DNA of 11,903 nt. It comes from an uncultured Oscillospiraceae bacterium (GTDB taxonomy: Bacteria > Bacillota > Clostridia > Oscillospirales > Oscillospiraceae). Location: contig CAJFPI010000161.1 in NCBI GenBank assembly GCA_904398675.1, positions 1-11,903 on the forward strand. Direction: 5' to 3'. The position numbers were made by a program, and so were the translations under genes. Under the pieces are notes generated by a model. The model made no database searches and was not told the origin of the DNA. It was given only the letters and a program-made list of their open reading frames with translations. Below, piece by piece: positions 1 to 6,664 of this stretch. The first letter of the stretch is position 1; the number at the start of each line of letters is the position of its first letter.

Positions 1-13
1 AGGAGGAACTGCG

Positions 14-157
14 ATGCCGGATGCATTGGGCCCCATTTTGTTCTGGGGCGGGATCGGGGGATTGGCACTGTTTTCCCTGATCGGCCTTGTCTGCTGGCTG
101 CGCCTGCGGAAAAAGGGCAGAGAGCTGCTCCGCGCCATTGAAACGGAGTATGAATAA
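14..157 (+). CDS. Small single-pass membrane protein (47 aa), unknown function
   Basis: A 47-codon frame opens with ATG seven bases after a perfect AGGAGG at 1-6 and ends at TAA. The protein has a short N-terminus, one hydrophobic glycine-rich segment (about residues 7-29, rich in L, I, F, G and W), then a basic stretch (RLRKKGR, about 30-36) and a short acidic tail. This pattern predicts one membrane helix with the basic C-terminus in the cytoplasm. I recognise no family. It lies 54 bp upstream of the zinc-ribbon gene on the same strand, so it is probably the first visible member of the cluster running to 5775; earlier members may lie outside the window. The strong ribosome binding site is the main reason to believe in so short a gene. 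Confidence 0.6.
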   Translation: MPDALGPILFWGGIGGLALFSLIGLVCWLRLRKKGRELLRAIETEYE

Positions 158-211
158 GCTGTCCTGAAAAAGCATTTCCCGCCGGGCGGGGAAACAGAGG
201 AGGATATCCCT

Positions 212-673
212 ATGGCAAATTTTATGGAGAGCATGGAGCGGCTTGCGCAAAGCGCCGTCTCTAAAAGCAAGGAGGTGGCGGAGACCACCCGCATCAATCT
301 GGAAATCAGCTCCCTGGAGCAGCAGCTGCAGGGGCTGTACGCCCAGGCGGGCCGATACGCAATAGACCGCCGGCTGCTGCCCACAGAGGAGGCGGAGATC
401 CAGGCGATTCTGACGCCCATGGAGCAGCTGCAGGAGCGGCTGGCCCAGTGCCGGCAGGCCCTGCTGGAGCTGCGCAACGCCTGCATCTGCCCCAGCTGCG
501 GCGCGGAGATCAGCCGTCTGAGCAACTTCTGCGACCGCTGCGGCGCCCCTGTGGAGCGCCCCCAGCCTCAGCCCCAGCAGACAGCGGAGGAGATGGTCTG
601 CCCTGGCTGCGGCGCAGCGGTGGGGCAGGGGGACCTGTTCTGCGGCAGCTGCGGGAAAAAGCTCAAAGAGTAA
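212..673 (+). CDS. Coiled-coil protein with two C-terminal zinc ribbons
   Basis: This 153-residue soluble protein starts at an ATG preceded by GAGGAGG (197-203). Residues about 5-90 are charged and helical, with heptad-like leucine and glutamine patterns (around SLEQQLQ and EQLQERL), so a coiled coil or helical hairpin is expected. Two CxxC...CxxC zinc ribbons follow: C93/C96 with C107/C110, and C130/C133 with C144/C147, separated by a Gln/Pro linker. The layout matches the many clostridial proteins annotated only as zinc ribbon domain-containing protein. In that family the N-terminal helices and the ribbons are thought to mediate protein contacts, not catalysis. The gene precedes a membrane protein carrying the same type of ribbon. 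It is probably a cytoplasmic adaptor for the membrane proteins downstream; its partner and function are unknown. Confidence 0.85.
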   Translation: MANFMESMERLAQSAVSKSKEVAETTRINLEISSLEQQLQGLYAQAGRYAIDRRLLPTEEAEIQAILTPMEQLQERLAQCRQALLELRNACICPSCGAEISRLSNFCDRCGAPVERPQPQPQQTAEEMVCPGCGAAVGQGDLFCGSCGKKLKE

Positions 674-703
674 ATCTAACAGGAGGGAGAACGGGAGATC
701 ATA

Positions 704-1678
704 ATGAAACGGAAACTGTTTGTGGCCGGTCTCGTACTGCTGGTTCCGCTGTCAGCCTATTCCATTGCGGCCTGGTGGATGCTGCGGGGCGCCGGGGCCT
801 ACCGCATGGGCACCACCCTGGGCACTGTGCTCTCCGGCAGCCGGCCCTATACGAGTCTGGCAGCCGCCGCGCTGTTTCTGGCCCTGGCGGCCGGGACGGC
901 GCTCCACCTGCGCAGGAGGAAGCAGCTCGCCGCCCAGGCGGAGAAAAAGACGGTCCGCCTGGCGGAGGGACAGGGGGAGAAGGCCCACCTTCCCTCCCAG
1001 GAGGAGACGGAGCGCCTGGAGGAGACAGAAAAGCTCCAGCCTGCCGGCCCTGCCCCTGAGAAAACGGAGCTTTTGGAGGAGGACGGCAAAATCCCGCCCG
1101 CCGGACCTGACCCCGAGAAAACAGAGCTGCTGAAGGAAACCGAAAAAATCCCGCCTGCCGGGCCTGCCGCCTCAGAGACGCCGGATCCCGCAGCCGAGGC
1201 GGGAACGCTCCAGCCGCGGAAACCATCCGCGGAGGCGGGGCCTGTCCCTGCGGCACAGTCTGCCCCGCCCTCCGGCGCAGCGGCAGAGCCCCTGCCGGAG
1301 GCCCCCGCCCCTATCGCGGCGCCGCCGGTTCCCGCCGGAGAGCCTGCGTCCTCACAGGAGGGGAAACTCCCTCCGGCAGGCCCAGCCGAGGCCGGGAAGA
1401 TCCCCCCCGCCATGGCTGACCTGGAAAAAACGGAGCTCCTGGCGGATACGGAGACGTTTTCCCCGCCGCCGGCGGGGCCGGCGGACAAAATCCCGCCTGC
1501 CGCCCCTCCGGAGAACGTCCCTGCCGGCGGCATGGGCACGGTTCCGCCCGCACCGGCGCCTCCCCCGGCGCGGCCCGCGCCCTGGCCCCGGTTCTGCGGC
1601 AGCTGCGGCGCGGCGCTGCAGCCTGGCCAGCGGTTCTGTGCCCGCTGCGGCACCCAAGTGAGAGGAGGCGGTGTTTAA
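704..1678 (+). CDS. Two-pass membrane protein with TxxL repeats, Pro/Ala linker and C-terminal zinc ribbon
   Basis: The 324-residue protein begins at an ATG with GGGAG six bases upstream and a stronger AGGAGG at 681-686. Residues about 6-27 and 50-68 are hydrophobic and predict two membrane helices, followed by a basic stop (RRRK). Residues 83-177 are built from 19-residue units, each opening with Thr; four of them start TxxL (T83, T102, T121, T140) and a fifth is degenerate (T159). A further copy starts at T243. Much of the rest of residues 160-295 is a low-complexity Pro/Ala/Gly/Glu linker with recurring KIPPAGP-like blocks. The C-terminus is a zinc ribbon (C298/C301, C312/C315) like those of the gene before it. 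The basic stretch after helix 2 places the long tail in the cytoplasm. The next gene starts at the base after its stop codon. Function unknown; a flexible tether or scaffold is the best inference. Confidence 0.8.
   Translation: MKRKLFVAGLVLLVPLSAYSIAAWWMLRGAGAYRMGTTLGTVLSGSRPYTSLAAAALFLALAAGTALHLRRRKQLAAQAEKKTVRLAEGQGEKAHLPSQEETERLEETEKLQPAGPAPEKTELLEEDGKIPPAGPDPEKTELLKETEKIPPAGPAASETPDPAAEAGTLQPRKPSAEAGPVPAAQSAPPSGAAAEPLPEAPAPIAAPPVPAGEPASSQEGKLPPAGPAEAGKIPPAMADLEKTELLADTETFSPPPAGPADKIPPAAPPENVPAGGMGTVPPAPAPPPARPAPWPRFCGSCGAALQPGQRFCARCGTQVRGGGV
950..1234 (+). repeat. 57-bp (19-codon) in-frame tandem repeats, about five units
   Basis: Threonine codons recur exactly 19 codons apart at residues 83, 102, 121, 140 and 159 of the membrane protein. 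The best-conserved units (starting at 1064 and 1121) share the pattern TELL-x5-KIPPAGP-x3-E. The first and fifth units are diverged and detectable mainly by register. A separate copy lies at 1430-1486 (T243). The period of 57 bases keeps the frame, so copy number could change by slippage or recombination without breaking the gene. Confidence 0.75.
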
Positions 1679-4429
1679 ATGATATTCCCCATCTGTGTGT
1701 TGGCCGCCGGCCTTCTCCTGGGCCTGGCGGGGATCCTGCTGCGGAAAAAGCTGGGCCGGGGGTGGATGGCCTCCTTCCTGGCCGGCGGCGTTCTCCTGCT
1801 GCTGTGCGGCGGCTGGTTCCTCCGGGGCCAGCTGGTCCAGAGCCAGGAGAAACGGGAGGCTGTCTATCTGAGCCTCCGGTATCTGGAGCGGTATGACAGC
1901 GGCAGCGCCGCCTTCTACCTCAAGGACGCCGGCGCCGCCGAGGACTATGTCACCGCCGCGGCCCGCTATCTTCTGGAGCGGGTCCGGGGCAACGATCTCA
2001 CGGCCCAGCTGAATCTGGACATCTCCCGGGCGGAGGCCCGGTCCGGTGAGGAAAGCGATTTTCTCCAGGTGCTGCAGGTTCTGGAGGTGGACCAGCAGGA
2101 CCAGCTGTCCCTGGCAGTGGATAAGCTGTCAAGCTTTTTGAATCTGTCCCAGGCCCGGCGGGAAACCCTGGACTTCTATGTGGAGGCCGGGGACGGCTGG
2201 AGCGGCGGGGATGCCCTGCCCGCCGGCGTGGATGAGACCACGGCCCAGCGCCTGCAGATCAGCTCCCTGCTCCACGGCGGCGCCTATGAGCAGGCAGTGG
2301 CCTCCGCGGTGGCGCTGGTGGACCAGGACGGCAGCGCGGACAACCGCCTCCTCCTGGCGGGGGCTGTGGCGGAGAGCGCCTACAACGGCGTCATCCTCTC
2401 CGCCGGCACCTTTGCCCTCTATGACGGGGAGACCGTCCGGGAGGACGCCTCGGTCCAGCAGGAGCGGGAGGCGCTGGAGGCGCAGTGCGAGCAGCTGCGC
2501 TATGAGCTGGCAGAGATCGAGCTGCTCAGCGCCTCTGCGTCGGACGAGGACGCCTTTCTGGAGCTGAGCCAGCAGAAAATGGAGCTGTCGGAGGAGATCC
2601 GGCAGCTGGAGACCCGGGCAGATAAGCTGTATGTCTACCGGGCCTTCAGCGCCATTGCGGATCTCCACTCCCTGGAAGCGGATCTGGTCCGTGCGCGGCT
2701 CTATTTTGCCTTGCAGGACTATGAAAAGGCGGTGGACACCGTTGTGCAGTCCGCCGGCTCCCTGACGGCCCGGCTCAGCTCCGACCAGACGCTGACCAAC
2801 GCCCTGGAGATCGTCAGGGATACCTACGAGAGCGAGGAGGCCTTCTACGACAGCCAGGAGTTCCGGGACACCATGACCCAGCTCCTGTCCGCCCCCTTCT
2901 CAGACCTGGTGTACCTGAGCCAGACCGCTCTGACCCAGGACTTTGTGGAGCGGATCGTCAGCGATCAGAAGACCTATGGCCGGGTGCTGTTTGTCTCCGG
3001 CCTGGATCTGACGGATTACCCCACCATCCGCGTCACCATCTCCGGGCGCGAGGAGCTCCTGCAGCAGATCGTGGAGCAGGAGGCGGTGGTCCGGGATACC
3101 CGGGAGGAGGTGTCCTATACCGCTGAATTTCAGGAGGCGGCCCTCTCCAATGTAGCCATTGTGGTGGACCGCAGCGGCAGCATGGACGGCGCGCCCATGG
3201 AAAATCTGAAATCCGCCCTCCGGGATTTCGCGGGGAACATGAGCGCGGACACCGCCGCGGCCCTGGTGGCCTTTGACAGCAGCGCCCAGCTGCTCTCCGA
3301 TCTCAGCCGGGACCCCTCGGCGCTCCAGGCCATGGCGGACACCCTGTCTGCCAACGGGAATACCAACATCACCTCCGGCATCGAGACCGGCCTGGAGGCG
3401 CTGTCCGCCGCCGCCGGCGGGCGGGTGATGCTGCTGATGACCGACGGCCAGAGTGATATCGACTTCAGCGTAGTGGATGCGGCAGCGGAGGCCGGCGTGG
3501 TGATCCACACCATCGGCTTTGGCAGCGTAAATGACGCGCTGCTGCAGCAGATCGCCGACCGCACCGGCGGCCAGTACATCCGGGCGGACTCCTCCTCGGA
3601 GCTGAGCAACGTATATGCCAGCCTCCAGCAGGTCATCGGCAACACAGTGACGCTGACTTACACCGTGACCAACGAGGAGATCCTCACCCAGCGGTATGTG
3701 TTCCTGGAGGCGGACGGTTTCAGCGTACGCCGGGACTACACGCTGGCCGTATCTGACGCGGCCTCCCCCCTGCTCTTCGCATGCTCCCCCGCCGTCCTCA
3801 CCCCAGACAGCCTGGCCCGGTGGGTGGAAAATGGGCAGGATGTGACGCTGCGCTTTACAGGTGAGAACCTGTCCGCCGTCACAGCTGTGGCTGTGGGCGG
3901 CGAGCAGGCGGAAATCACCCGCCAGAGCGAGGACGCCATAACGGTTTCGGCCTCCCCCGCCCTCTCCGGCGGCTGGCAGACCGTCACGCTCACCCTTGCC
4001 GACGGCACAGAGGAGCACTTTGACCGGCTGCTGATCGTGGGAGAGAGCAGGACCTGCCGGAACCTGCGGCTGGGGAGCCTGGTGGTGACCTCGGCCCAAG
4101 GCGTTCTGCCCGGAGACGGCACGCTGGTCCTTACCGGCAGCAGCATGGAGCTGCGGGAAAATGTGTCGGAAAACTCCACCCTCTCCCTGTATGTAAACGG
4201 CACCCTTTCCCTGCCCTGGCCGGAGAATGCCGGCAGTGCGGAGGGGGCCCTCTCTGACCTCGACCTGGGGGACAGCGGCACCGTCACCGGCTGGGGCCTT
4301 GTGACGCTGGGCCGCAGCGACGGGGCCTATTCCTCCGGCGCGCCCAGCGTGGTGGCCCAGGGTGAGCTGACCATTGTCTGCACACCGGAGCAGTCCGAGC
4401 TGAGCTGGCAGGAAGGAGGCGCCCAATGA
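1679..4429 (+). CDS. Membrane-anchored VWA-domain protein with TIG-like domain
   Basis: This is a 916-residue protein. AGGAGG at 1663-1668 lies ten bases before the ATG, which immediately follows the previous stop codon. Two hydrophobic helices (about 3-21 and 31-48) flank a basic loop (RKKLGRG); by the positive-inside rule the loop is cytoplasmic and the remaining ~870 residues lie outside the membrane. Residues about 260-315 form a Glu/Gln-rich coiled coil, followed by a TPR-like helix pair (about 331-362). A von Willebrand A domain spans about 489-655 and retains the complete MIDAS metal site: DxSxS at D497/S499/S501, T562 in the GNTNITSG loop, and D589 in TDG. Residues about 693-787 look like an immunoglobulin-type TIG/IPT domain. 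The C-terminal 130 residues appear beta-rich and are unrecognised. VWA domains with intact MIDAS bind protein or peptide ligands through a divalent metal; the ligand here is unknown. The gene overlaps the next one by four bases. Confidence 0.85.
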   Translation: MIFPICVLAAGLLLGLAGILLRKKLGRGWMASFLAGGVLLLLCGGWFLRGQLVQSQEKREAVYLSLRYLERYDSGSAAFYLKDAGAAEDYVTAAARYLLERVRGNDLTAQLNLDISRAEARSGEESDFLQVLQVLEVDQQDQLSLAVDKLSSFLNLSQARRETLDFYVEAGDGWSGGDALPAGVDETTAQRLQISSLLHGGAYEQAVASAVALVDQDGSADNRLLLAGAVAESAYNGVILSAGTFALYDGETVREDASVQQEREALEAQCEQLRYELAEIELLSASASDEDAFLELSQQKMELSEEIRQLETRADKLYVYRAFSAIADLHSLEADLVRARLYFALQDYEKAVDTVVQSAGSLTARLSSDQTLTNALEIVRDTYESEEAFYDSQEFRDTMTQLLSAPFSDLVYLSQTALTQDFVERIVSDQKTYGRVLFVSGLDLTDYPTIRVTISGREELLQQIVEQEAVVRDTREEVSYTAEFQEAALSNVAIVVDRSGSMDGAPMENLKSALRDFAGNMSADTAAALVAFDSSAQLLSDLSRDPSALQAMADTLSANGNTNITSGIETGLEALSAAAGGRVMLLMTDGQSDIDFSVVDAAAEAGVVIHTIGFGSVNDALLQQIADRTGGQYIRADSSSELSNVYASLQQVIGNTVTLTYTVTNEEILTQRYVFLEADGFSVRRDYTLAVSDAASPLLFACSPAVLTPDSLARWVENGQDVTLRFTGENLSAVTAVAVGGEQAEITRQSEDAITVSASPALSGGWQTVTLTLADGTEEHFDRLLIVGESRTCRNLRLGSLVVTSAQGVLPGDGTLVLTGSSMELRENVSENSTLSLYVNGTLSLPWPENAGSAEGALSDLDLGDSGTVTGWGLVTLGRSDGAYSSGAPSVVAQGELTIVCTPEQSELSWQEGGAQ

Positions 4430-5775
4430 AGGAGCTGAAAATCAAAAAATGGCCCATTGTGTTTCCCCTGGCGCTGCTGATCGCGGTGCTGCTGGGGTAC
4501 ACGCTGCTGCATTTCCGCGGCCCCTCCGCCGCCGACAGCCTGACCCTCGGCCGGCAGCGGCTGAACGATCTGGACTACAGCGGCGCTGTCAGCGCCTTCA
4601 GCCAGGTGATCGAGCTGGATCCCAACAACCTGGAGGCACGGGTGGGGCTGGCCCAGGCCTACGCCGGGACGGAGGACTATGCCACCGCCCAGGAGATGCT
4701 GGATCAGATCGTTTACACCGAGCGGCCCGACGAAAATGCCGCCGCGGCCATGATCCAGATTCTGCGGGAATCCGGCCAGCTGCCCCAGGCGCTGGTTTTG
4801 GTGCAGACGATGATCGACGCCACGGACAAGGACGAATACTATGCCCTGCGGGAGGAGCTCCTCCACGAGCTGCTGTCCTATGAGAACCCCCTGGCCGTAG
4901 GAACCGACTTCGTGCTCACCATCCAGAACGGGCAGGTCTATGGCCGGGGCAGCAACGCCATGGGCCAGCTGGGCCTGGACGCGGCGGCGGTTCCCGCAGT
5001 GGAGCAGATGCAGCCTCTGGACTTTCCCGCCGCGGCGGTGAAGGTGGCCTGTGCAGGCCGGACCTCCTTTGTGATAGACGACGGAGGCGGCCTTTGGGCC
5101 GCAGGGGAAAACCGCTGGGGCCAGCTGGGCGCCGGCAGCGCCGATACGGTCCCCCGGTCCGGCTGGACACAGATCCCCTGCAGCGGGGCGGTGGCCGACG
5201 TGTGCGGCACTACCGGCCGCCTCCTGGTGCTGCTGGAGGACGGCTCGGTCTGGACGGCCGGAGCCGGTTCAGATCCGTCTCTCCAGCCCCTGGCGCAGTT
5301 TCCCGCCGTATCTGCCATTGCGGCAAATGACCGGCAGGCCGCCCTTTTGACCACCTCCGGCGCGCTGTACACCAGCGCTGCCTCCGCCCCGGATACCTGG
5401 ACGCTGCAGGATCGGGATGTGTGCAGCTTTGCCCTCTCCGCGGACAGTCTCTGCTGGGTGGACCGGGACAGCCGCCTCTATACCGTTGGCAGCAGTTTCT
5501 CCGCACCGGACAGCTGGCAGGACGGCAGCGGACAGATCCAGGCCGACTTCGCTGTGGTGCAGCTTGTGGTGCTGGATGACCTGACCCTGATCCTCACCGC
5601 CGGCGACACGCTCTACAGCATCACGCCGGACGGGGGCCTGGAGCTGGTGGACACCGACTCTCCGGCGGTCCACCTGGATGCCCAGGGGGATGCTGCTGTG
5701 GTGATTTATGCCGACGGCAGCGCCGCCTGCTGGACCGCCCAGGAGCCCTTTGCCCGCGCCGTCTCCGTCTATTGA
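4426..5775 (+). CDS. Membrane-anchored TPR and RCC1-type beta-propeller protein
   Basis: The 449-residue protein starts inside the stop of the VWA gene (ATGA overlap), with AAGGAGG at 4413-4419 six bases upstream; translational coupling is likely. A basic N-terminus (KELKIKKW) precedes one membrane helix (about 11-30), so the rest is probably outside the cytoplasm. Residues about 37-130 carry TPR helices (YSGAVSAFSQVIELDPNN is a textbook repeat, then YATAQEMLDQI and QLPQALVLVQTM). From about 158 to the end are RCC1/BNR-like propeller blades: VYGRGSNAMGQLG and WAAGENRWGQLG are canonical RCC1 motifs, with degenerate blades after them (DGSVWTAGAG, SGALYTSA, DTLYSITPDGG). Both domain types bind proteins. 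Together with the coupled VWA gene this suggests a two-component extracellular complex. No enzyme motif is visible, and the substrate or partner is unknown. Confidence 0.85.
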   Translation: MKELKIKKWPIVFPLALLIAVLLGYTLLHFRGPSAADSLTLGRQRLNDLDYSGAVSAFSQVIELDPNNLEARVGLAQAYAGTEDYATAQEMLDQIVYTERPDENAAAAMIQILRESGQLPQALVLVQTMIDATDKDEYYALREELLHELLSYENPLAVGTDFVLTIQNGQVYGRGSNAMGQLGLDAAAVPAVEQMQPLDFPAAAVKVACAGRTSFVIDDGGGLWAAGENRWGQLGAGSADTVPRSGWTQIPCSGAVADVCGTTGRLLVLLEDGSVWTAGAGSDPSLQPLAQFPAVSAIAANDRQAALLTTSGALYTSAASAPDTWTLQDRDVCSFALSADSLCWVDRDSRLYTVGSSFSAPDSWQDGSGQIQADFAVVQLVVLDDLTLILTAGDTLYSITPDGGLELVDTDSPAVHLDAQGDAAVVIYADGSAACWTAQEPFARAVSVY

Positions 5776-5815
5776 CGGGCTGCCAGGGCCGGCAAGCGCA
5801 TCTCTCTTCCAGGGG

Positions 5816-5844
5816 TTGATTTTTTCTCCTGTGTGGCCTACACT
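5816..5844 (+). promoter_or_regulatory. Candidate sigma-A promoter for the SDR-MATE unit
   Basis: TTGATT (5816-5821, four of six matches to the -35 consensus) and TACACT (5839-5844, four of six matches to the -10) are separated by exactly 17 bp. They lie in the 107-bp gap before the SDR gene, in a local AT-richer patch. A start near 5851 would give a leader of about 30 bases. No convincing terminator separates it from the upstream cluster, so read-through from that cluster is also possible. Confidence 0.45.
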
Positions 5845-5882
5845 GTTGATTAAGAGACTTCCAAGCCGTGAGGAGGAGGAAA

Positions 5883-6617
5883 ATGGAAAAGACCGCCTTT
5901 GTGACCGGCGCCTCCCGGGGCATCGGGCTGGCTGCGGCCCGCCGCCTTGCCGGCGAGGGGATGGCTGTGGCCATCCAGTACCACACATCCCGGGACACTG
6001 CTGAGGCCGCCGCCGCCGCGCTGCGGCAGCAGGGATGCAGGGCCGCCGCGGTGCAGGCAGACGTGCGGGACCGCGCCTCCGTCACCGCCGCCATCCGGCA
6101 GGCGGAGGCGCTCCTCGGCCCCGTCGAGGTGCTGGTGAACAACGCCGGCGTGGCCCGGCAGGAGCAGTTTCAGGACATCACCGACGAGAGCTGGCGGGAG
6201 ATGTTCGCCGTCCATGTGGACGGGGCCTTCTACGCCATCCAGGCGGTGCTGCCCCACATGCTCCATGTGAAACGGGGGGCCATTGTAAACCTCTCCTCCA
6301 TCTGGGGGCTGCGGGGGGCCTCCTGTGAGGTGGCCTACGCCGCGTCCAAGGCGGCGGTGATCGGCCTGACCCGCTCTCTGGCCGCGGAGCTGGCCCCCTC
6401 CGGCATCCGCGTCAACTGCGTGGCCCCCGGCGTCATCGCCACAGACATGACCGCCCCCCTGGGCCGGGAAACTCTGGCCGCCCTGGCAGAGGAAACCCCC
6501 ATGGGCCGCCTTGGGAGGCCGGAGGACGTGGCCGCGGCCGTGGCCTTTCTGGCGTCCGACAGCGCCGGCTTTATTACCGGGCAGGTACTCACTGCCGACG
6601 GCGGATTTTCTCTCTGA
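5883..6617 (+). CDS. SDR-family NAD(P)H-dependent reductase, FabG/YmfI-like
   Basis: This 244-residue protein is a classical short-chain dehydrogenase/reductase. I chose ATG at 5883, not the in-frame GTG at 5868, because AGGAGGAGGA (5871-5880) fits only the ATG. The Rossmann motif TGASRGIG is at 8-15, D60-V61 contacts the adenine, NNAG is at 86-89, and catalytic S139, Y152 and K156 are present. The length and the C-terminal GRPEDVAAAVAFLAS...ITGQVLTADGG block are typical of FabG (3-oxoacyl-ACP reductase). The stretch NLSSIWG-x-x-GASCEVAYAASKAA resembles the Firmicutes YmfI group, which reduces the 5-aminopentanone modification on elongation factor P; I recall this pattern from the family but cannot test it here. 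No fatty-acid genes are adjacent, which favours YmfI over housekeeping FabG. Position 111, normally the tetrad Asn, is His. It is probably cotranscribed with the MATE gene 47 bp downstream. Confidence 0.85.
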   Translation: MEKTAFVTGASRGIGLAAARRLAGEGMAVAIQYHTSRDTAEAAAAALRQQGCRAAAVQADVRDRASVTAAIRQAEALLGPVEVLVNNAGVARQEQFQDITDESWREMFAVHVDGAFYAIQAVLPHMLHVKRGAIVNLSSIWGLRGASCEVAYAASKAAVIGLTRSLAAELAPSGIRVNCVAPGVIATDMTAPLGRETLAALAEETPMGRLGRPEDVAAAVAFLASDSAGFITGQVLTADGGFSL

Positions 6618-6664
6618 CGCACAGCCGGTCTGCAGCAAGTATTTTTGGAAAGAAGGTCTCTCCC

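Noticed and set aside
175..194. TTTCCC/GGGAAA inverted repeat between the first two genes as a terminator
   Set aside because: The stem is bulged and followed by a ribosome binding site, not a T-run; the genes are probably cotranscribed.
847..1653. Long minus-strand frames opposite the Pro/Ala-rich membrane protein gene
   Set aside because: High GC and repetitive codons create long shadow frames; they lack ribosome binding sites and domains, while the plus frame has both.
5781..5794. TGCC/GGCA hairpin after the RCC1 gene as operon terminator
   Set aside because: The stem is only four pairs and the nearest T-run is 25 bases away, inside the candidate promoter.
5868..5882. GTG start at 5868 for the SDR gene
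   Set aside because: It lies upstream of the AGGAGGAGGA ribosome binding site that serves ATG 5883, and SDR proteins begin a few residues before the first beta strand as the ATG version does.
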